DNA of 64,000 nucleotides from CBDUEF01 sp018063485 (GCA_037045435.1 JBAOID010000018.1:1-64000); one strand, 5' to 3'; numbered from the stretch's first letter, positions 52,313 through 61,060 are shown. Numbers and translations are program-made. The notes: generated by a model not told the origin, from the letters alone.

Positions 52313-53716
52313 ATGATGTCAAAGACCTATTTCGCCTTGGTGAGCTTTTTGCGTGTCGCGGTGGTGGCCGTATTGATGCTTGTGGCGGTGCGCGCCGAGG
52401 CCGAAGGGCGCAAATTGGCGCTGGTGGTTGGCAATGAAGCCTATGAGAGCCTGCCCGGCCTGGCGACACCTGCCGCAGATGCGCAGGATATGGCCAAGGC
52501 GTTGCGCGATCTGGGCTTTGAAGTAACCTTGCTCACCGATGTGGGCCCCGAGGTATTTCAGGCGGTTCTGGGCACCTTTTCGAAACAGGCCGAAACGGCG
52601 GAAACCGTGTTGTTTTATTACTCGGGCCATGCATTTCAAAAGGATGGGGTAAACCATCTGGTGCCGATCTCGGCGCGGTTGCAAAGCCCCGAGGCGATAG
52701 ACTCGGAAACCTGGCGGCTGGATGATATTGCGGCCAAGCTGAAAGGCGGATCGGGGCAGTTGTTGCTGTTCCTTGATGCCTGTCGCGACAATTCGGTTCC
52801 TGTGGCAGTGCAGGCGGGATTGGGCGGAAAGGGGTTGGCGCAGTTTGATGGTGGGGCGGGAACCTTTGTGGCCTTTGCAACGGCACCGGGATCGGTGGCC
52901 TGGGACAAGCAAGACGGTACCGAAAACAGCCCTTTCACCCATGCCCTGCTGGCGCATCTGGCGCAGCCCGGCCAAAACATTTCCGATCTGATGATTGATG
53001 TGCGCAATGATGTCGAGGCGGCAACCGGTGGCAAGCAGACGCCTTGGGATCAATCAAGCCTGCGAGCCCAGTTTTTCTTTGCGCCCGTCGCCGACCCTGT
53101 TCTGGCGCCAGCTTTTGAACTGGCAACCGGTGGCACGACGATCGTGAGCGGCCCTGAAGGACCGAAAAAGGCGGTGGTCGAGCAGGTGTCCGGCGTGACC
53201 GAAACCCGTCTGGCGGCTCTGGATGGAGCGACCCGTTCCCTGGCCCAGATTGATGGCGGAACTGCGCCAGCTGCGGTGGTTCGGATCACTGGCGTCGATG
53301 CGGCACCCGACATGGTGGCAGAACCGGTGCCAGAGAACCTGCCGCTGGCGGTGCAGGGAGAGTTGCAGCGGATTGGCTGTTACGGCATGGGCGTTGATGG
53401 CGATTGGGGCAATGGCTCACGCGCAGCGATGCGCGGCTATTACAAGGCCAAATCGGTGGAGTTGGGCGAGGTCGAGCCGACCGAAGCGGTTTATCGTGCG
53501 TTGAAGGTGGAGCCGGAAGGCGTTTGCGCGGTTGCGGTCAAAGCTCCTCAGAAGGCAGCCACCAAGACGCCGAAAAAAGCCACCGCCAAAGCCAAGACTC
53601 CTGCAAAGAAAGCAGCCGCACCTGCTTATGCGAAAACCGCGAAAAAGCCGCAGGCAGCCAAGCCCAGCGGTGACCACGGTTGCAAATTCCTGCTGGTGGC
53701 GATCATTTGTTCCTGA
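52313..53716 (+). CDS. Exported caspase-like (peptidase C14) protein with lysine-rich tail
   Basis: A 467-residue exported protein with a signal sequence (about residues 10-30) and a caspase-type domain. The strand-turn KLALVVGNEAYESLP begins the fold, catalytic His106 lies in YYSGHAFQKDG and Cys157 in LFLDACRDNS, so the dyad is intact. Residues about 350-400 (LQRIGCYGMGVDGDWGNGSRAAM) resemble a peptidoglycan-binding repeat. A Lys/Ala/Pro-rich segment follows, and the protein ends HGCKFLLVAIICS. The start could be either of two adjacent ATGs. The target is unknown. It is convergent with purK, overlapping by 14 bases. Confidence 0.88.
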   Translation: MMSKTYFALVSFLRVAVVAVLMLVAVRAEAEGRKLALVVGNEAYESLPGLATPAADAQDMAKALRDLGFEVTLLTDVGPEVFQAVLGTFSKQAETAETVLFYYSGHAFQKDGVNHLVPISARLQSPEAIDSETWRLDDIAAKLKGGSGQLLLFLDACRDNSVPVAVQAGLGGKGLAQFDGGAGTFVAFATAPGSVAWDKQDGTENSPFTHALLAHLAQPGQNISDLMIDVRNDVEAATGGKQTPWDQSSLRAQFFFAPVADPVLAPAFELATGGTTIVSGPEGPKKAVVEQVSGVTETRLAALDGATRSLAQIDGGTAPAAVVRITGVDAAPDMVAEPVPENLPLAVQGELQRIGCYGMGVDGDWGNGSRAAMRGYYKAKSVELGEVEPTEAVYRALKVEPEGVCAVAVKAPQKAATKTPKKATAKAKTPAKKAAAPAYAKTAKKPQAAKPSGDHGCKFLLVAIICS

Positions 53717-54779
53717 TCCGCTGAATGCGGTTGATGTGGCCCATCTTGCGGCCGGGCCGGGCGTCGGCCTTGCCGTAAAGATGCACGGCGCAATCGCGTT
53801 CTGCCAGCAGTGCAGGCAGGCGGTCAATATCGTCGCCGATCAGGTTTTCCATGATCACATCGGCATGGCGCGCACCGTCGCCCAAAGGCAGCCCCGCGAT
53901 GGCGCGGATATGCTGTTCGAATTGATCGACGGCGCAGCCATTCTGCGTCCAATGCCCGGAGTTATGCACGCGCGGGGCGATCTCGTTGACGATGAAGCCT
54001 TGGGGTGTCACGAACAACTCGACCCCCATCACGCCGACATAATCGAGCGCGTTCAGGATGCGGGCAGCCAGCAGCACCGCATCGCTGCGTTGAGAGGGCG
54101 TGAGGCGGGCGGGCAGGGTGGTTGTGTGCAAGATGCCGTCCTTATGAACATTCTCGCCCGGATCATAGCAGGCCACCGAGCCATCAAGCCCGCGTGCGGC
54201 GATCACCGAAATCTCATGGCTGAAGGCGATGAAACCTTCGAGCACCGCAGGCGCGCCCTTCATGGCGGCAAGGGCAGCAGAGGCGTCGGCGGCGTTGTTG
54301 AGACGCACCTGCCCCTTGCCGTCATAACCCAGACGGGTGGTTTTCAAGATTGCGGGCGCGCCGATTTTGGCCAGCGCCTTGGTCAGATCCTCCAACGATC
54401 GCACCGGATAATAGGGCGCACAGGTCAGGCCGAGGCCGGTGAGGAAGTCTTTTTCCAGCAACCGGTCCTGACTGATCGCCAAAGCGCGGCGGTTGGGGCG
54501 GATCGGGCGCAGGGCTTCAAGCGTATCAAGAGCGGCGGTGGGGATGTTTTCAAACTCATAGGTGATCACATCGCATGAGGCCGCAAAACGGGCCAGGGCG
54601 GCGCTATCGTCATAGGGTGCGGTGGTAAGCGCATGGGCCACTTCGGCTGCGGGAGGGTTGGCGGATGGCTCGAAGATATGGGTCTTGTAGCCAAGCCGTG
54701 CGGCGGCAACTGAGAGCATCCGGCCAAGCTGGCCACCGCCCAAAATGCCGATGGTGGCGCCGACGGGGAGATTACTCAT
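53703..54779 (-). CDS. purK: N5-carboxyaminoimidazole ribonucleotide synthase
   Basis: Carboxylates aminoimidazole ribonucleotide with ATP and bicarbonate in purine synthesis. The 358-residue ATP-grasp protein has GATIGILGGGQLGRMLSVAAARLGY, DVITYEFENIP, PAILKTTRLGYDGKGQ and the EIAPRVHNSGHWTQ motif. The start at 54779 overlaps the purE stop by eight bases, a common purEK arrangement. Confidence 0.96.
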   Translation of the reverse strand: MSNLPVGATIGILGGGQLGRMLSVAAARLGYKTHIFEPSANPPAAEVAHALTTAPYDDSAALARFAASCDVITYEFENIPTAALDTLEALRPIRPNRRALAISQDRLLEKDFLTGLGLTCAPYYPVRSLEDLTKALAKIGAPAILKTTRLGYDGKGQVRLNNAADASAALAAMKGAPAVLEGFIAFSHEISVIAARGLDGSVACYDPGENVHKDGILHTTTLPARLTPSQRSDAVLLAARILNALDYVGVMGVELFVTPQGFIVNEIAPRVHNSGHWTQNGCAVDQFEQHIRAIAGLPLGDGARHADVIMENLIGDDIDRLPALLAERDCAVHLYGKADARPGRKMGHINRIQRIRNK

Positions 54780-55254
54780 CCTTTGGCTCCTCGGGGATAG
54801 ACGCCGAGAGCGCATCGCGCCATGCGTCCAGTCGTGCAGCAAGGGCTGGATCGTTCAGCGCCAGAATACCGGCGGCCAGAAGGCCTGCATTGCTGGCCCC
54901 GGCAGAACCGATGGCCATGGTGGCAACTGGGTAGCCTTTGGGCATCTGAACGATGGAATACAGGCTGTCGACACCCGACAGGGCCTTGGTCTGGATTGGC
55001 ACACCGATCACCGGCACGCGGGTTTTGCTGGCCATCATGCCGGGCAGATGGGCCGCTCCGCCCGCTCCGGCGATGATCACCTGCAAACGGCCGGCGGCGG
55101 TGCGGCCATAATCCCATAGCCGATCAGGGGTGCGGTGGGCGGAAACGATGCGGGTCTCATAGGCGATGCCCAATTCATCAAGGATCAGCGCTGCCTCTTT
55201 CATGGTCGGCCAATCGGATTGGCTGCCCATGATAATTCCCACGTTTACGGCCAT
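54772..55254 (-). CDS. purE: N5-carboxyaminoimidazole ribonucleotide mutase
   Basis: Converts N5-CAIR to CAIR, the step after PurK. The 160-residue protein has VGIIMGSQSDWPTMKEAA, SAHRTPDRLWDY, IIAGAGGAAHLPGMMA, PVIGVPIQ and SIVQMPKGYPVATMAIG, the full class I PurE set. The ATG at 55254 (MAVNVG) is preferred; ATGs up to ten codons earlier are possible. Confidence 0.96.
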   Translation of the reverse strand: MAVNVGIIMGSQSDWPTMKEAALILDELGIAYETRIVSAHRTPDRLWDYGRTAAGRLQVIIAGAGGAAHLPGMMASKTRVPVIGVPIQTKALSGVDSLYSIVQMPKGYPVATMAIGSAGASNAGLLAAGILALNDPALAARLDAWRDALSASIPEEPKDE

Positions 55255-55314
55255 ATCGCCCCCATTTTCCATCAAGAGCAGCACTATAGCGGTGGCTTCG
55301 GTGGGGGCAAGGGA

Positions 55315-55533
55315 TCAGGCGATGATGTCGGGGATCAGCCGGTCTTCGATCCGTGTGATCTGATCCTTGAGCGCCAGTTTTTGCTTCTTCAACCGCCGCA
55401 GGACCAATTGATCAGGACGGCCCGTAGCCGCAAGCGCATAAATCGCCTCGTCCAGGTCGCGATGCTCTTGCAGCATGACGCGCAGGCGCACACGCAACAT
55501 TTCTTCTATGTTCAATTCGCTGGGGGCGTTCAT
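55315..55533 (-). CDS. YdcH/DUF465 family small protein
   Basis: A 72-residue protein with two helices that should form a coiled-coil hairpin, including EEMLRVRLRVMLQEHRDLDEAI and the family core LRRLKKQKLALKDQITRIED (DUF465, YdcH). No function is known. It lies 60 bases upstream of purE on the same strand. Confidence 0.88.
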   Translation of the reverse strand: MNAPSELNIEEMLRVRLRVMLQEHRDLDEAIYALAATGRPDQLVLRRLKKQKLALKDQITRIEDRLIPDIIA

Positions 55534-55723
55534 GGCAGGATTGGCGTCCAGTCTTATGGCTTTGCCTGATCCTATAGCAATTCGCCGCTTTTGCGGGAAT
55601 ATTCTTTGCCGCAGGGCACCGATTTCTGGGGCCTTGCAGGCGCGGGGCGCGGAACCCATATTGTAAAGGGCAGGTGCCCAACCGGGGCCTGTCGGCAATG
55701 TCGCTTTGAACAGGACATGAGGT

Positions 55724-56138
55724 ATGACGAAACTGACTTTTGGCTCGCATCCGTTCCTTTTGGGGTTTGAACAATTGGAGCGGCTGGTTGAGCGCACCGC
55801 GAAAACTGCTTCAGAGGGCTACCCGCCCTTCAACATCGAGGCAACGTCGGAACATACCTATTGCATCACGCTGGCGGTTGCGGGCTTTCTGGATGACGAT
55901 CTGTCGATCACGGTCGAGGACCGGCAATTGGTTGTGCGTGGGCGGCAAGGCGATGACGGGCAAGAGCGGATTTTCCTGCATCGGGGCATTGCCGCACGGG
56001 CCTTTCAACGCAGTTTCGTGATGGCCGAAGGGGTTGAGGTGGCGGGCGCGCATCTGGATCACGGCTTGCTGCATATTGACCTGCGCCGCACGGTGCCCGA
56101 ATTCCGTGGTGCAGACCATCAAGATCGGCCGGAAATAG
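55724..56138 (+). CDS. Small heat-shock protein Hsp20 (frame break near the end)
   Basis: An IbpA-like alpha-crystallin chaperone. FNIEATSEHTYCITLAVAGF and LDDDLSITVEDRQLVVRGRQ form the crystallin domain, IFLHRGIAARAFQRSFVMAEGVEV and GLLHIDLRRTVPE follow. The frame then reads into unrelated residues. Removing one T at 56102-56103 restores the IxI tail (ESVVQTIKIGRK) and a 137-residue protein ending at 56138, three bases before the next gene. I take the extra base as an error. Confidence 0.92.
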
Positions 56139-56141
56139 GAG

Positions 56142-56375
56142 ATGAATATGGATGTGAAATTCAAAGCCATGCCGGAGTCTGAAATCCGGTTGGTCTATGT
56201 GCGCCCGGTGGCAGTCGCGGATCTGCCACAAACACTGCAAGATCAGATTGGCGAGGCGACTACCGTTTACGCCGTGCATGGCGAGGACGGCAAACAACTG
56301 GCGCTGGTGGCCGACCGCAAGCTGGCCTTTGCCTTGGCGCGACAGCACGATATGGAGCCGGTGAATGCGCATTGA
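56142..56375 (+). CDS. DUF1150 family protein
   Basis: A 77-residue protein of the DUF1150 family, which in alphaproteobacteria typically follows an Hsp20 gene as here. VYAVHGEDGKQLALVADRKLAFALARQHDMEPVNAH is the conserved part. The gap to the corrected hsp20 stop is three bases, so the two are surely co-translated. The role is unknown, possibly in heat-shock function by association. Confidence 0.9.
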   Translation: MNMDVKFKAMPESEIRLVYVRPVAVADLPQTLQDQIGEATTVYAVHGEDGKQLALVADRKLAFALARQHDMEPVNAH

Positions 56376-56500
56376 CGGCGGATCTGCTCCTAAGCTTCTG
56401 TAGGGATGCAACTTGTGCTTATGGACGCGGAGCGCGCCATTTGCTGAAAGAGAGCAAAGGTTCTGGCGCGGTGCCGGGGATGATCTGAGAGGGAAAGCAG

Positions 56501-56974
56501 ATGGCTACAGGATATACTCGGCTGCAAATTGCATTGCATTGGCTGATCGCCGTATTGATCGTGGCGAATTACTTTTTCAGTGAGGAGATGCCAGATATTT
56601 TTGACGGGATGCTGGAAGGCAAACCGGTTGAGGGTCTAACGCCGCTGTTTCATGTCTGGGCCGGGGTTGCGGTGCTGGTTCTGGTGCTGCTTCGGCTGGT
56701 ATTCAAGGTGCTTTCGAAGGGCGAGCATGAGGTGGCGGTGAGCCTGCAAGACAAGGCGGCGGTCTGGACCCATCGGCTGCTGTATCTGCTGATGATTGCG
56801 GTGCCGGTTCTGGGCATGATGACCTGGTTTCGCAGCATGGATGCCACGGCGGACCTGCATGTCTATGCGGTGAATGCGCTGATGATATTGGTTTTGGGCC
56901 ATGCGGCGATGGCGTTGTTTCATCAATATGTGCTGAAAGACGGGCTGCTGTTGAAGATGATACGGGCCCGGTAA
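56501..56974 (+). CDS. Cytochrome b561
   Basis: A 157-residue di-haem b561 of the bacterial CybB type, which moves electrons from quinol in the inner membrane. Four helices are visible with haem-ligand histidines in TRLQIALHWLIAVLIVA, TPLFHVWAGVAVLVLVLLRL, WTHRLLYLLMIAVPVLGMM and LGHAAMALFHQYVLKDGLL. It is convergent with the sulfurylase gene, with a shared bidirectional hairpin between. Confidence 0.9.
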   Translation: MATGYTRLQIALHWLIAVLIVANYFFSEEMPDIFDGMLEGKPVEGLTPLFHVWAGVAVLVLVLLRLVFKVLSKGEHEVAVSLQDKAAVWTHRLLYLLMIAVPVLGMMTWFRSMDATADLHVYAVNALMILVLGHAAMALFHQYVLKDGLLLKMIRAR

Positions 56975-56984
56975 TTTGCGCTTG

Positions 56985-57005
56985 GGGGCGGCTGCGAGCC
57001 GCCCC
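56985..57005. terminator. Bidirectional hairpin between the b561 and sulfurylase genes
   Basis: GGGGCGGCT and AGCCGCCCC form a perfect nine-base stem around GCG. It lies between two convergent genes and could end both transcripts. Confidence 0.7.
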
Positions 57006-57019
57006 TGTGACTTACGGCA

Positions 57020-58726
57020 TCAGCCTTTGATCAGCCCCATGGATTCCAGTTTCAAGATCACCTGATGCGCGCAGTGGTCAACGGCACTGCCTTCGGTATC
57101 GACCACCAACTCGGGCTTGATCGGGGCCTCATAGGGGTCTGAAATGCCGGTGAACTCCTTGATCTTGCCCTCGCGCGCCAGCTTATACAGGCCCTTGCGG
57201 TCGCGGCGTTCGCATTCCTCGACCGATGTTGCCACATGCACCTCGATGAAAGCTCCGAAAACCTCGATCATTTCACGCACAGCGCGCCGGGTGGCAGTAT
57301 AGGGCGCGATTGGCGCACAAAGGGCGATACCGCCGTTCTTGGTGATTTCCGACGCCACATAGCCGATGCGCATGATATTGATATCGCGGTGCTCTTTCGA
57401 AAACCCGAGTTCCGAGGACAGGTGCTTTCGCACGACATCGCCATCCAAAAGCGTAACCGGCCGCCCGCCCATTTCCATCAACTTGACCATCAGCGCATTG
57501 GCGATGGTGGATTTTCCCGAGCCGGACAGGCCGGTAAAGAACACCGTAAAGCCCTGCCTGTCACGCGGGGGCGACGTGCGGCGCAACTGGGCCACCACTT
57601 CGGGGAAAGAGAACCAATCGGGGATTTCCAGGCCTTCACGCAGGCGGCGGCGCAGTTCGGTGCCGGAAATGTCCAGAACCGTGGTGCCCTCGGGAACCTC
57701 ATCAACCGGGAAATATTGTGCACGTTCCTGCACATAGACCATCTGTTTGAAATCGACCATTTCGATACCGATTTCGGCCTGGTGCTTGCGCACCAGTTCC
57801 TGGGCGTCATAGGGGCCGTAGAAAGCGTTGCCCTGACTGTCCTTGCCGGGGCCTGCGTGATCGCGGCCGACGATGAAATGGGTTAACCCATGGTTCTTGC
57901 GGATCAACGCATGCCAAAGCGCCTCACGCGGGCCGGCCATGCGCATCGCCAGCGGTAACAGGCTCATATGGGTGGTCGAGACCGGATATTTGTCCAGAAC
58001 CGCCTCATAGCAACGCACGCGGGTAAAGTGATCGACATCGCCCGGTTTGGTCATGCCAACGGTGGGATGGATCAGCAGGTTGGCCTGCGCCTCACGCGCG
58101 GCACGAAAGGTAAGTTCCTGATGCGCGCGGTGCAGCGGATTGCGGGTCTGGAAGGCGACAATACGCTGCCAGCCCATCTTGCGGAAATAGGCGCGCAACT
58201 CGTTCGGGGTGTCGCGGCGCGATTTGAAATCATAGTGCACGGGGGGCTGCAAACCGGTGATCGGGCCACCCAGGTAAACCTTTCCCGCCGTGTTGTGCAG
58301 ATAATTCACCGCCGGATGGCCGACATCATCGGTACCGAATACGCCTTTGGCCTCGGTTGATTTGTCCGGCACCCATTTGTCGGTAACCGACACAATGGCG
58401 AGGATCACGCCTTCGGCGTCGCGCAGGGCAATATCAAGGCCGGGCTGGATTTTCTCGGCAAAGGCTTCGGACACATCCAGCGTGATCGGTATCGGCCAGA
58501 GCGATCCATCGACAAGGCGCATGTTTTCCACAACGCCGTTGTAATCGGGCTCGGACATAAAGCCCCTGAGCGGGTGGAACCCGCCGCTCATCAACAATTC
58601 CAGATCGCAGATCTGACGCGCAGTCAGATCCCATGACAGCAGATTTCCCGCCTCGACCTTGAGTTTCTGGGCGGATTCGTAGGAAACATAAAGCTCCGGG
58701 ATCGGAGCATGATTGGAAAGGGCCAT
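57020..58726 (-). CDS. Bifunctional ATP sulfurylase / adenylylsulfate kinase
   Basis: Activates sulfate to APS and phosphorylates it to PAPS, both in one 568-residue chain. The N-terminal sulfurylase half has DLELLMSGGFHPLRGFM, the active-site loop VAFQTRNPLHRAHQELTFRAA and IVGRDHAGPGKDSQG. The kinase half starts near residue 390 with FFTGLSGSGKSTIANAL, LDGDVVRKHLSSELGFSKEHRDINIMRIGYVA and DPYEAPIKPELVVDT. The fusion is common in Rhodobacteraceae. No reductase genes (cysH, cysI) lie in the window, so it may serve sulfate assimilation or sulfonation. Confidence 0.95.
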   Translation of the reverse strand: MALSNHAPIPELYVSYESAQKLKVEAGNLLSWDLTARQICDLELLMSGGFHPLRGFMSEPDYNGVVENMRLVDGSLWPIPITLDVSEAFAEKIQPGLDIALRDAEGVILAIVSVTDKWVPDKSTEAKGVFGTDDVGHPAVNYLHNTAGKVYLGGPITGLQPPVHYDFKSRRDTPNELRAYFRKMGWQRIVAFQTRNPLHRAHQELTFRAAREAQANLLIHPTVGMTKPGDVDHFTRVRCYEAVLDKYPVSTTHMSLLPLAMRMAGPREALWHALIRKNHGLTHFIVGRDHAGPGKDSQGNAFYGPYDAQELVRKHQAEIGIEMVDFKQMVYVQERAQYFPVDEVPEGTTVLDISGTELRRRLREGLEIPDWFSFPEVVAQLRRTSPPRDRQGFTVFFTGLSGSGKSTIANALMVKLMEMGGRPVTLLDGDVVRKHLSSELGFSKEHRDINIMRIGYVASEITKNGGIALCAPIAPYTATRRAVREMIEVFGAFIEVHVATSVEECERRDRKGLYKLAREGKIKEFTGISDPYEAPIKPELVVDTEGSAVDHCAHQVILKLESMGLIKG

Positions 58727-59075
58727 CTGCGCGCTCGCTTGTTAGATGCCTGACGGGCGGCTAACCCCACCACCTGACGCAGGCTTAGCCTGCGAATGCT
58801 GCGAAATTCAAGCCAATCCGCTAGATTTGCATCGGAAAAAAAAGGTTGAAATGGGGGAACGCTGTGGGACAGGATTTTGCCAGACGATCAAGGCTTCGGG
58901 GTGACCGCGCCTATCGTGATTTTGGGTGGTGGCTTGCGGTTCAACCAATTGGCGCGGTGAATCATCGGCCCCGACATGGCGAACGATCACAATGCCTCGG
59001 CCTTCGCCGGCGCCGACCGAAAGCGTTGGGTCTTGCCCATCAGGGCCAAGACGCGAGATCTGGCCCGCAAACCGA
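58727..59075. other. Gene-free stretch between the sulfurylase and trxB genes
   Basis: No reading frame here matches a family I know, and the open frames that cross it look like shadows. The first 70 bases are the leader of the sulfurylase gene and hold a perfect hairpin (CGCAGGC, TTA, GCCTGCG at 58778-58794). An A8 run follows at about 58837. A plus-strand frame around 58870-58960 reads LPDDQGFGVTAPIVILGGGL, which looks protein-like but is short and closed. It could be a gene remnant. Confidence 0.4.
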
Positions 59076-60014
59076 TCAATGCTCCGCCAGAAACTTTTCG
59101 GCATCCAGTGCCGCCATGCAGCCCATACCGGCAGAGGTGACGGCTTGGCGGTAGATATGATCGGTGAGATCGCCCGCCGCAAAGACGCCCGCAATAGCGG
59201 TGCGGGTGGAGCCGGGTTCGACCTGAACATAACCGCCCAAGTGCAGCGGAAGTTGGTCTTTGACCAGCTCGGACGAGGGCGCATGGCCGATGGCGACAAA
59301 GAACCCGTGGCAGGGGATATCCTTGATCTCGCCGGTTTGCAGGTTGCGGGTGCGTACGCCGGTGACCGAATTGGGATTTTCAGTGCCCAGAACCTCGGTG
59401 ACTTCGGAATTCCAGACCATCTCGATCTTCGGATGTTTGAACAGCCGGTCTTGCATGATCTTTTCGGCACGAAGGCTGTCGCGGCGGTGGATCAGGGTGA
59501 CTTTGGTGGCGAAATTGGTCAGAAACAGCGCCTCTTCCACGGCGGTATTGCCGCCGCCGATCACGACCACTTCTTTACCGCGATAGAAAAACCCGTCGCA
59601 GGTGGCGCAAGCGGAAACACCAAAGCCTTTGAATTTTTCCTCGGACGGCAGACCCAGCCACTTCGCCTGTGCGCCGGTGGCAAGGATCACGGCATCGGCA
59701 GTGTAGATGGTGCCAGAATCGGCCTGTGCGGTGAAGGGGCGTTTGGACAGATCAAGGGCTGTGATGTAATCGAAGACAATCTCGGCACCCATCGCTTTTG
59801 CGTGGTCTTCCATCCGCACCATCAGATCGGGGCCCTGGACATGGGTGTCGCCGGGCCAGTTCTCGACTTCGGTGGTGATGGTCAACTGGCCACCCGGTTG
59901 CAGGCCCTGCACAAGAATGGGGTTGAGCATGGCGCGGGCGGAATAGACGGCGGCGGTATAGCCGGCCGGACCAGAGCCGATGATCAGAACTTTGCTGTGA
60001 CGGGTTTCGGCCAT
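59076..60014 (-). CDS. trxB: Thioredoxin reductase
   Basis: Reduces thioredoxin with NADPH. The 312-residue flavoprotein has the FAD motif VLIIGSGPAGYTAAVYSARA, the redox-active CATC (Cys136 and Cys139 in GFGVSACATCDGFFYRGK), the NADPH motif VVVIGGGNTAVEEALFL and the C-terminal FAD motif GVFAAGDLTDHIYRQAVTSAGMG. The ATG at 60014 gives MAETRHSKVLIIG. A longer frame upstream crosses the intergenic operator region. It is divergent from an Lrp-family regulator. Confidence 0.96.
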   Translation of the reverse strand: MAETRHSKVLIIGSGPAGYTAAVYSARAMLNPILVQGLQPGGQLTITTEVENWPGDTHVQGPDLMVRMEDHAKAMGAEIVFDYITALDLSKRPFTAQADSGTIYTADAVILATGAQAKWLGLPSEEKFKGFGVSACATCDGFFYRGKEVVVIGGGNTAVEEALFLTNFATKVTLIHRRDSLRAEKIMQDRLFKHPKIEMVWNSEVTEVLGTENPNSVTGVRTRNLQTGEIKDIPCHGFFVAIGHAPSSELVKDQLPLHLGGYVQVEPGSTRTAIAGVFAAGDLTDHIYRQAVTSAGMGCMAALDAEKFLAEH

Positions 60015-60089
60015 GATATGCTCCAGCGTGATTTGCGCCTTGGATATAGGCAATAGGCGCGTTGGGGGAAAGGGGGGGGTCGGTCGCGC

Positions 60090-60141
60090 TTGCGCAAGGG
60101 AGTGAAAATTAATTGCGCCGCCGTGAAATATTATTGCGCAA
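60090..60141. promoter_or_regulatory. Phased TTGCGC boxes between trxB and the Lrp gene; probable Lrp operators
   Basis: TTGCGC occurs at 60090, 60113 and 60134, about two helical turns apart. The last two sit in 17-base direct repeats (60102-60118 and 60123-60139) sharing GTGAAA at one end and ATTGCGC at the other. Lrp/AsnC proteins bind such phased sites, and the regulator gene starts 42 bases downstream. Binding is inferred. Confidence 0.6.
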
Positions 60142-60183
60142 ACTTGAGGCAGCGCATAGATAAGCGCCAACAGGAGTTCCCAT

Positions 60184-60684
60184 ATGGCCAGTTCAAAACT
60201 CGATCCGATCGACCGCAAAATTCTGGCCGAGTTACAGGCTGATGGGCGGATGACCAATGTGGAACTGGCCAGTCGGGTGGGGATTTCCGCACCCCCTTGT
60301 CTGCGCCGGGTGCGTACGCTGGAGGAGTCTGGCTATATCAAGGGCTATCATGCCGATGTGGATGCGCGCGAATTGGGCTTTGAGGTGCAGGTCTTCGCCA
60401 TGGTGCGGCTGCAAAGCCAGGCCGAGGCGGATTTGTCGCGCTTTGAGGACCGCTGCCGCGAATGGCCGCTGGTGCGCGAGTGCCATATGCTGAACGGCGA
60501 GATTGATTTCATCTTGAAATGTGTGGCGCCTGATCTGAGCAGTTTTCAGGGCTTTCTGACCGGGCAGTTGTTGAAGGCCGATAACGTGGCGAATGTGAAA
60601 ACTTCGTTGGTGATTCGCTGCGCCAAGGATGCGCCAGGGCTGCCGTTTGATGTGCTGGAAGAGCGGCTGGCGAAAAACGCCTGA
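60184..60684 (+). CDS. Lrp/AsnC family transcriptional regulator
   Basis: A 166-residue regulator. The helix-turn-helix is LDPIDRKILAELQADGRMTNVELASRVGISAPPCLRRVRTLEESGYIKGY, and the AsnC-type RAM ligand domain follows (EVQVFAMVRLQSQAEADLSRFE, VRECHMLNGEIDFILKCVAPDLSSFQGFL). It probably senses an amino acid. It is divergent from trxB, with repeated candidate operators between, so autoregulation and control of trxB are both possible. A strong terminator follows. Confidence 0.94.
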   Translation: MASSKLDPIDRKILAELQADGRMTNVELASRVGISAPPCLRRVRTLEESGYIKGYHADVDARELGFEVQVFAMVRLQSQAEADLSRFEDRCREWPLVRECHMLNGEIDFILKCVAPDLSSFQGFLTGQLLKADNVANVKTSLVIRCAKDAPGLPFDVLEERLAKNA

Positions 60685-60697
60685 TCGCCAAAGTGAG

Positions 60698-60742
60698 AAG
60701 CGGCCCCCTGTGGTGGTGCCAGAGGAGCACCGGGGGCCGCTT
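60698..60742 (+). terminator. Terminator of the Lrp gene
   Basis: AAGCGGCCCCC (60698-60708) and GGGGGCCGCTT (60732-60742) form an eleven-base stem, with an inner GGTGC/GCACC stem. It begins 14 bases after the stop. Confidence 0.8.
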
Positions 60743-61012
60743 TAACCGATCACTATCCGAGCGATGAGGGGGTGCCCGAAGGTCTTACCGCGCCCGACAT
60801 CGCCTGTTTGCACAGAGTGGACATCTGTAAGGCAAAGATGGCGCAAAAGTGTTGGCTTGTCAAAGTTAATTCTTAATTATCGCATGGTTGTGCGGCGATC
60901 TTCATCTAAATTTTGTGATTTCTTCATCTGGATCTCGTGATTGTTGCCAAGAAGAAAACAATCAGAGCGGTTTGGCTGTGATTAGCGCTTTGCCCCAAGC
61001 GAATCGCGCAAG
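60743..61012. other. AT-richer intergenic stretch with two 20-base direct repeats
   Basis: No ORF is supported. The copies at 60901-60920 and 60923-60942 share TTCATCT at the start and GTGATT at the end, with a period of 22 bases. A lower-GC patch (60861-60880) lies upstream. It may hold a regulatory site or an unrecognised RNA; nothing decides between them. Confidence 0.4.
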
Positions 61013-61014
61013 CA

Positions 61015-61043
61015 AAAGGGGCCAGATTGCTCTGGCCCCCTTT
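61015..61043 (-). terminator. Terminator of the small conserved gene
   Basis: AAAGGGGCCAGA and TCTGGCCCCCTTT form a long stem (one bulged C) around TTGC, followed on the minus strand by TTTTGC. It lies 17 bases after the stop of the small gene at 61061. Confidence 0.7.
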
Positions 61044-61060
61044 GTAAAATGTTGAATGGA

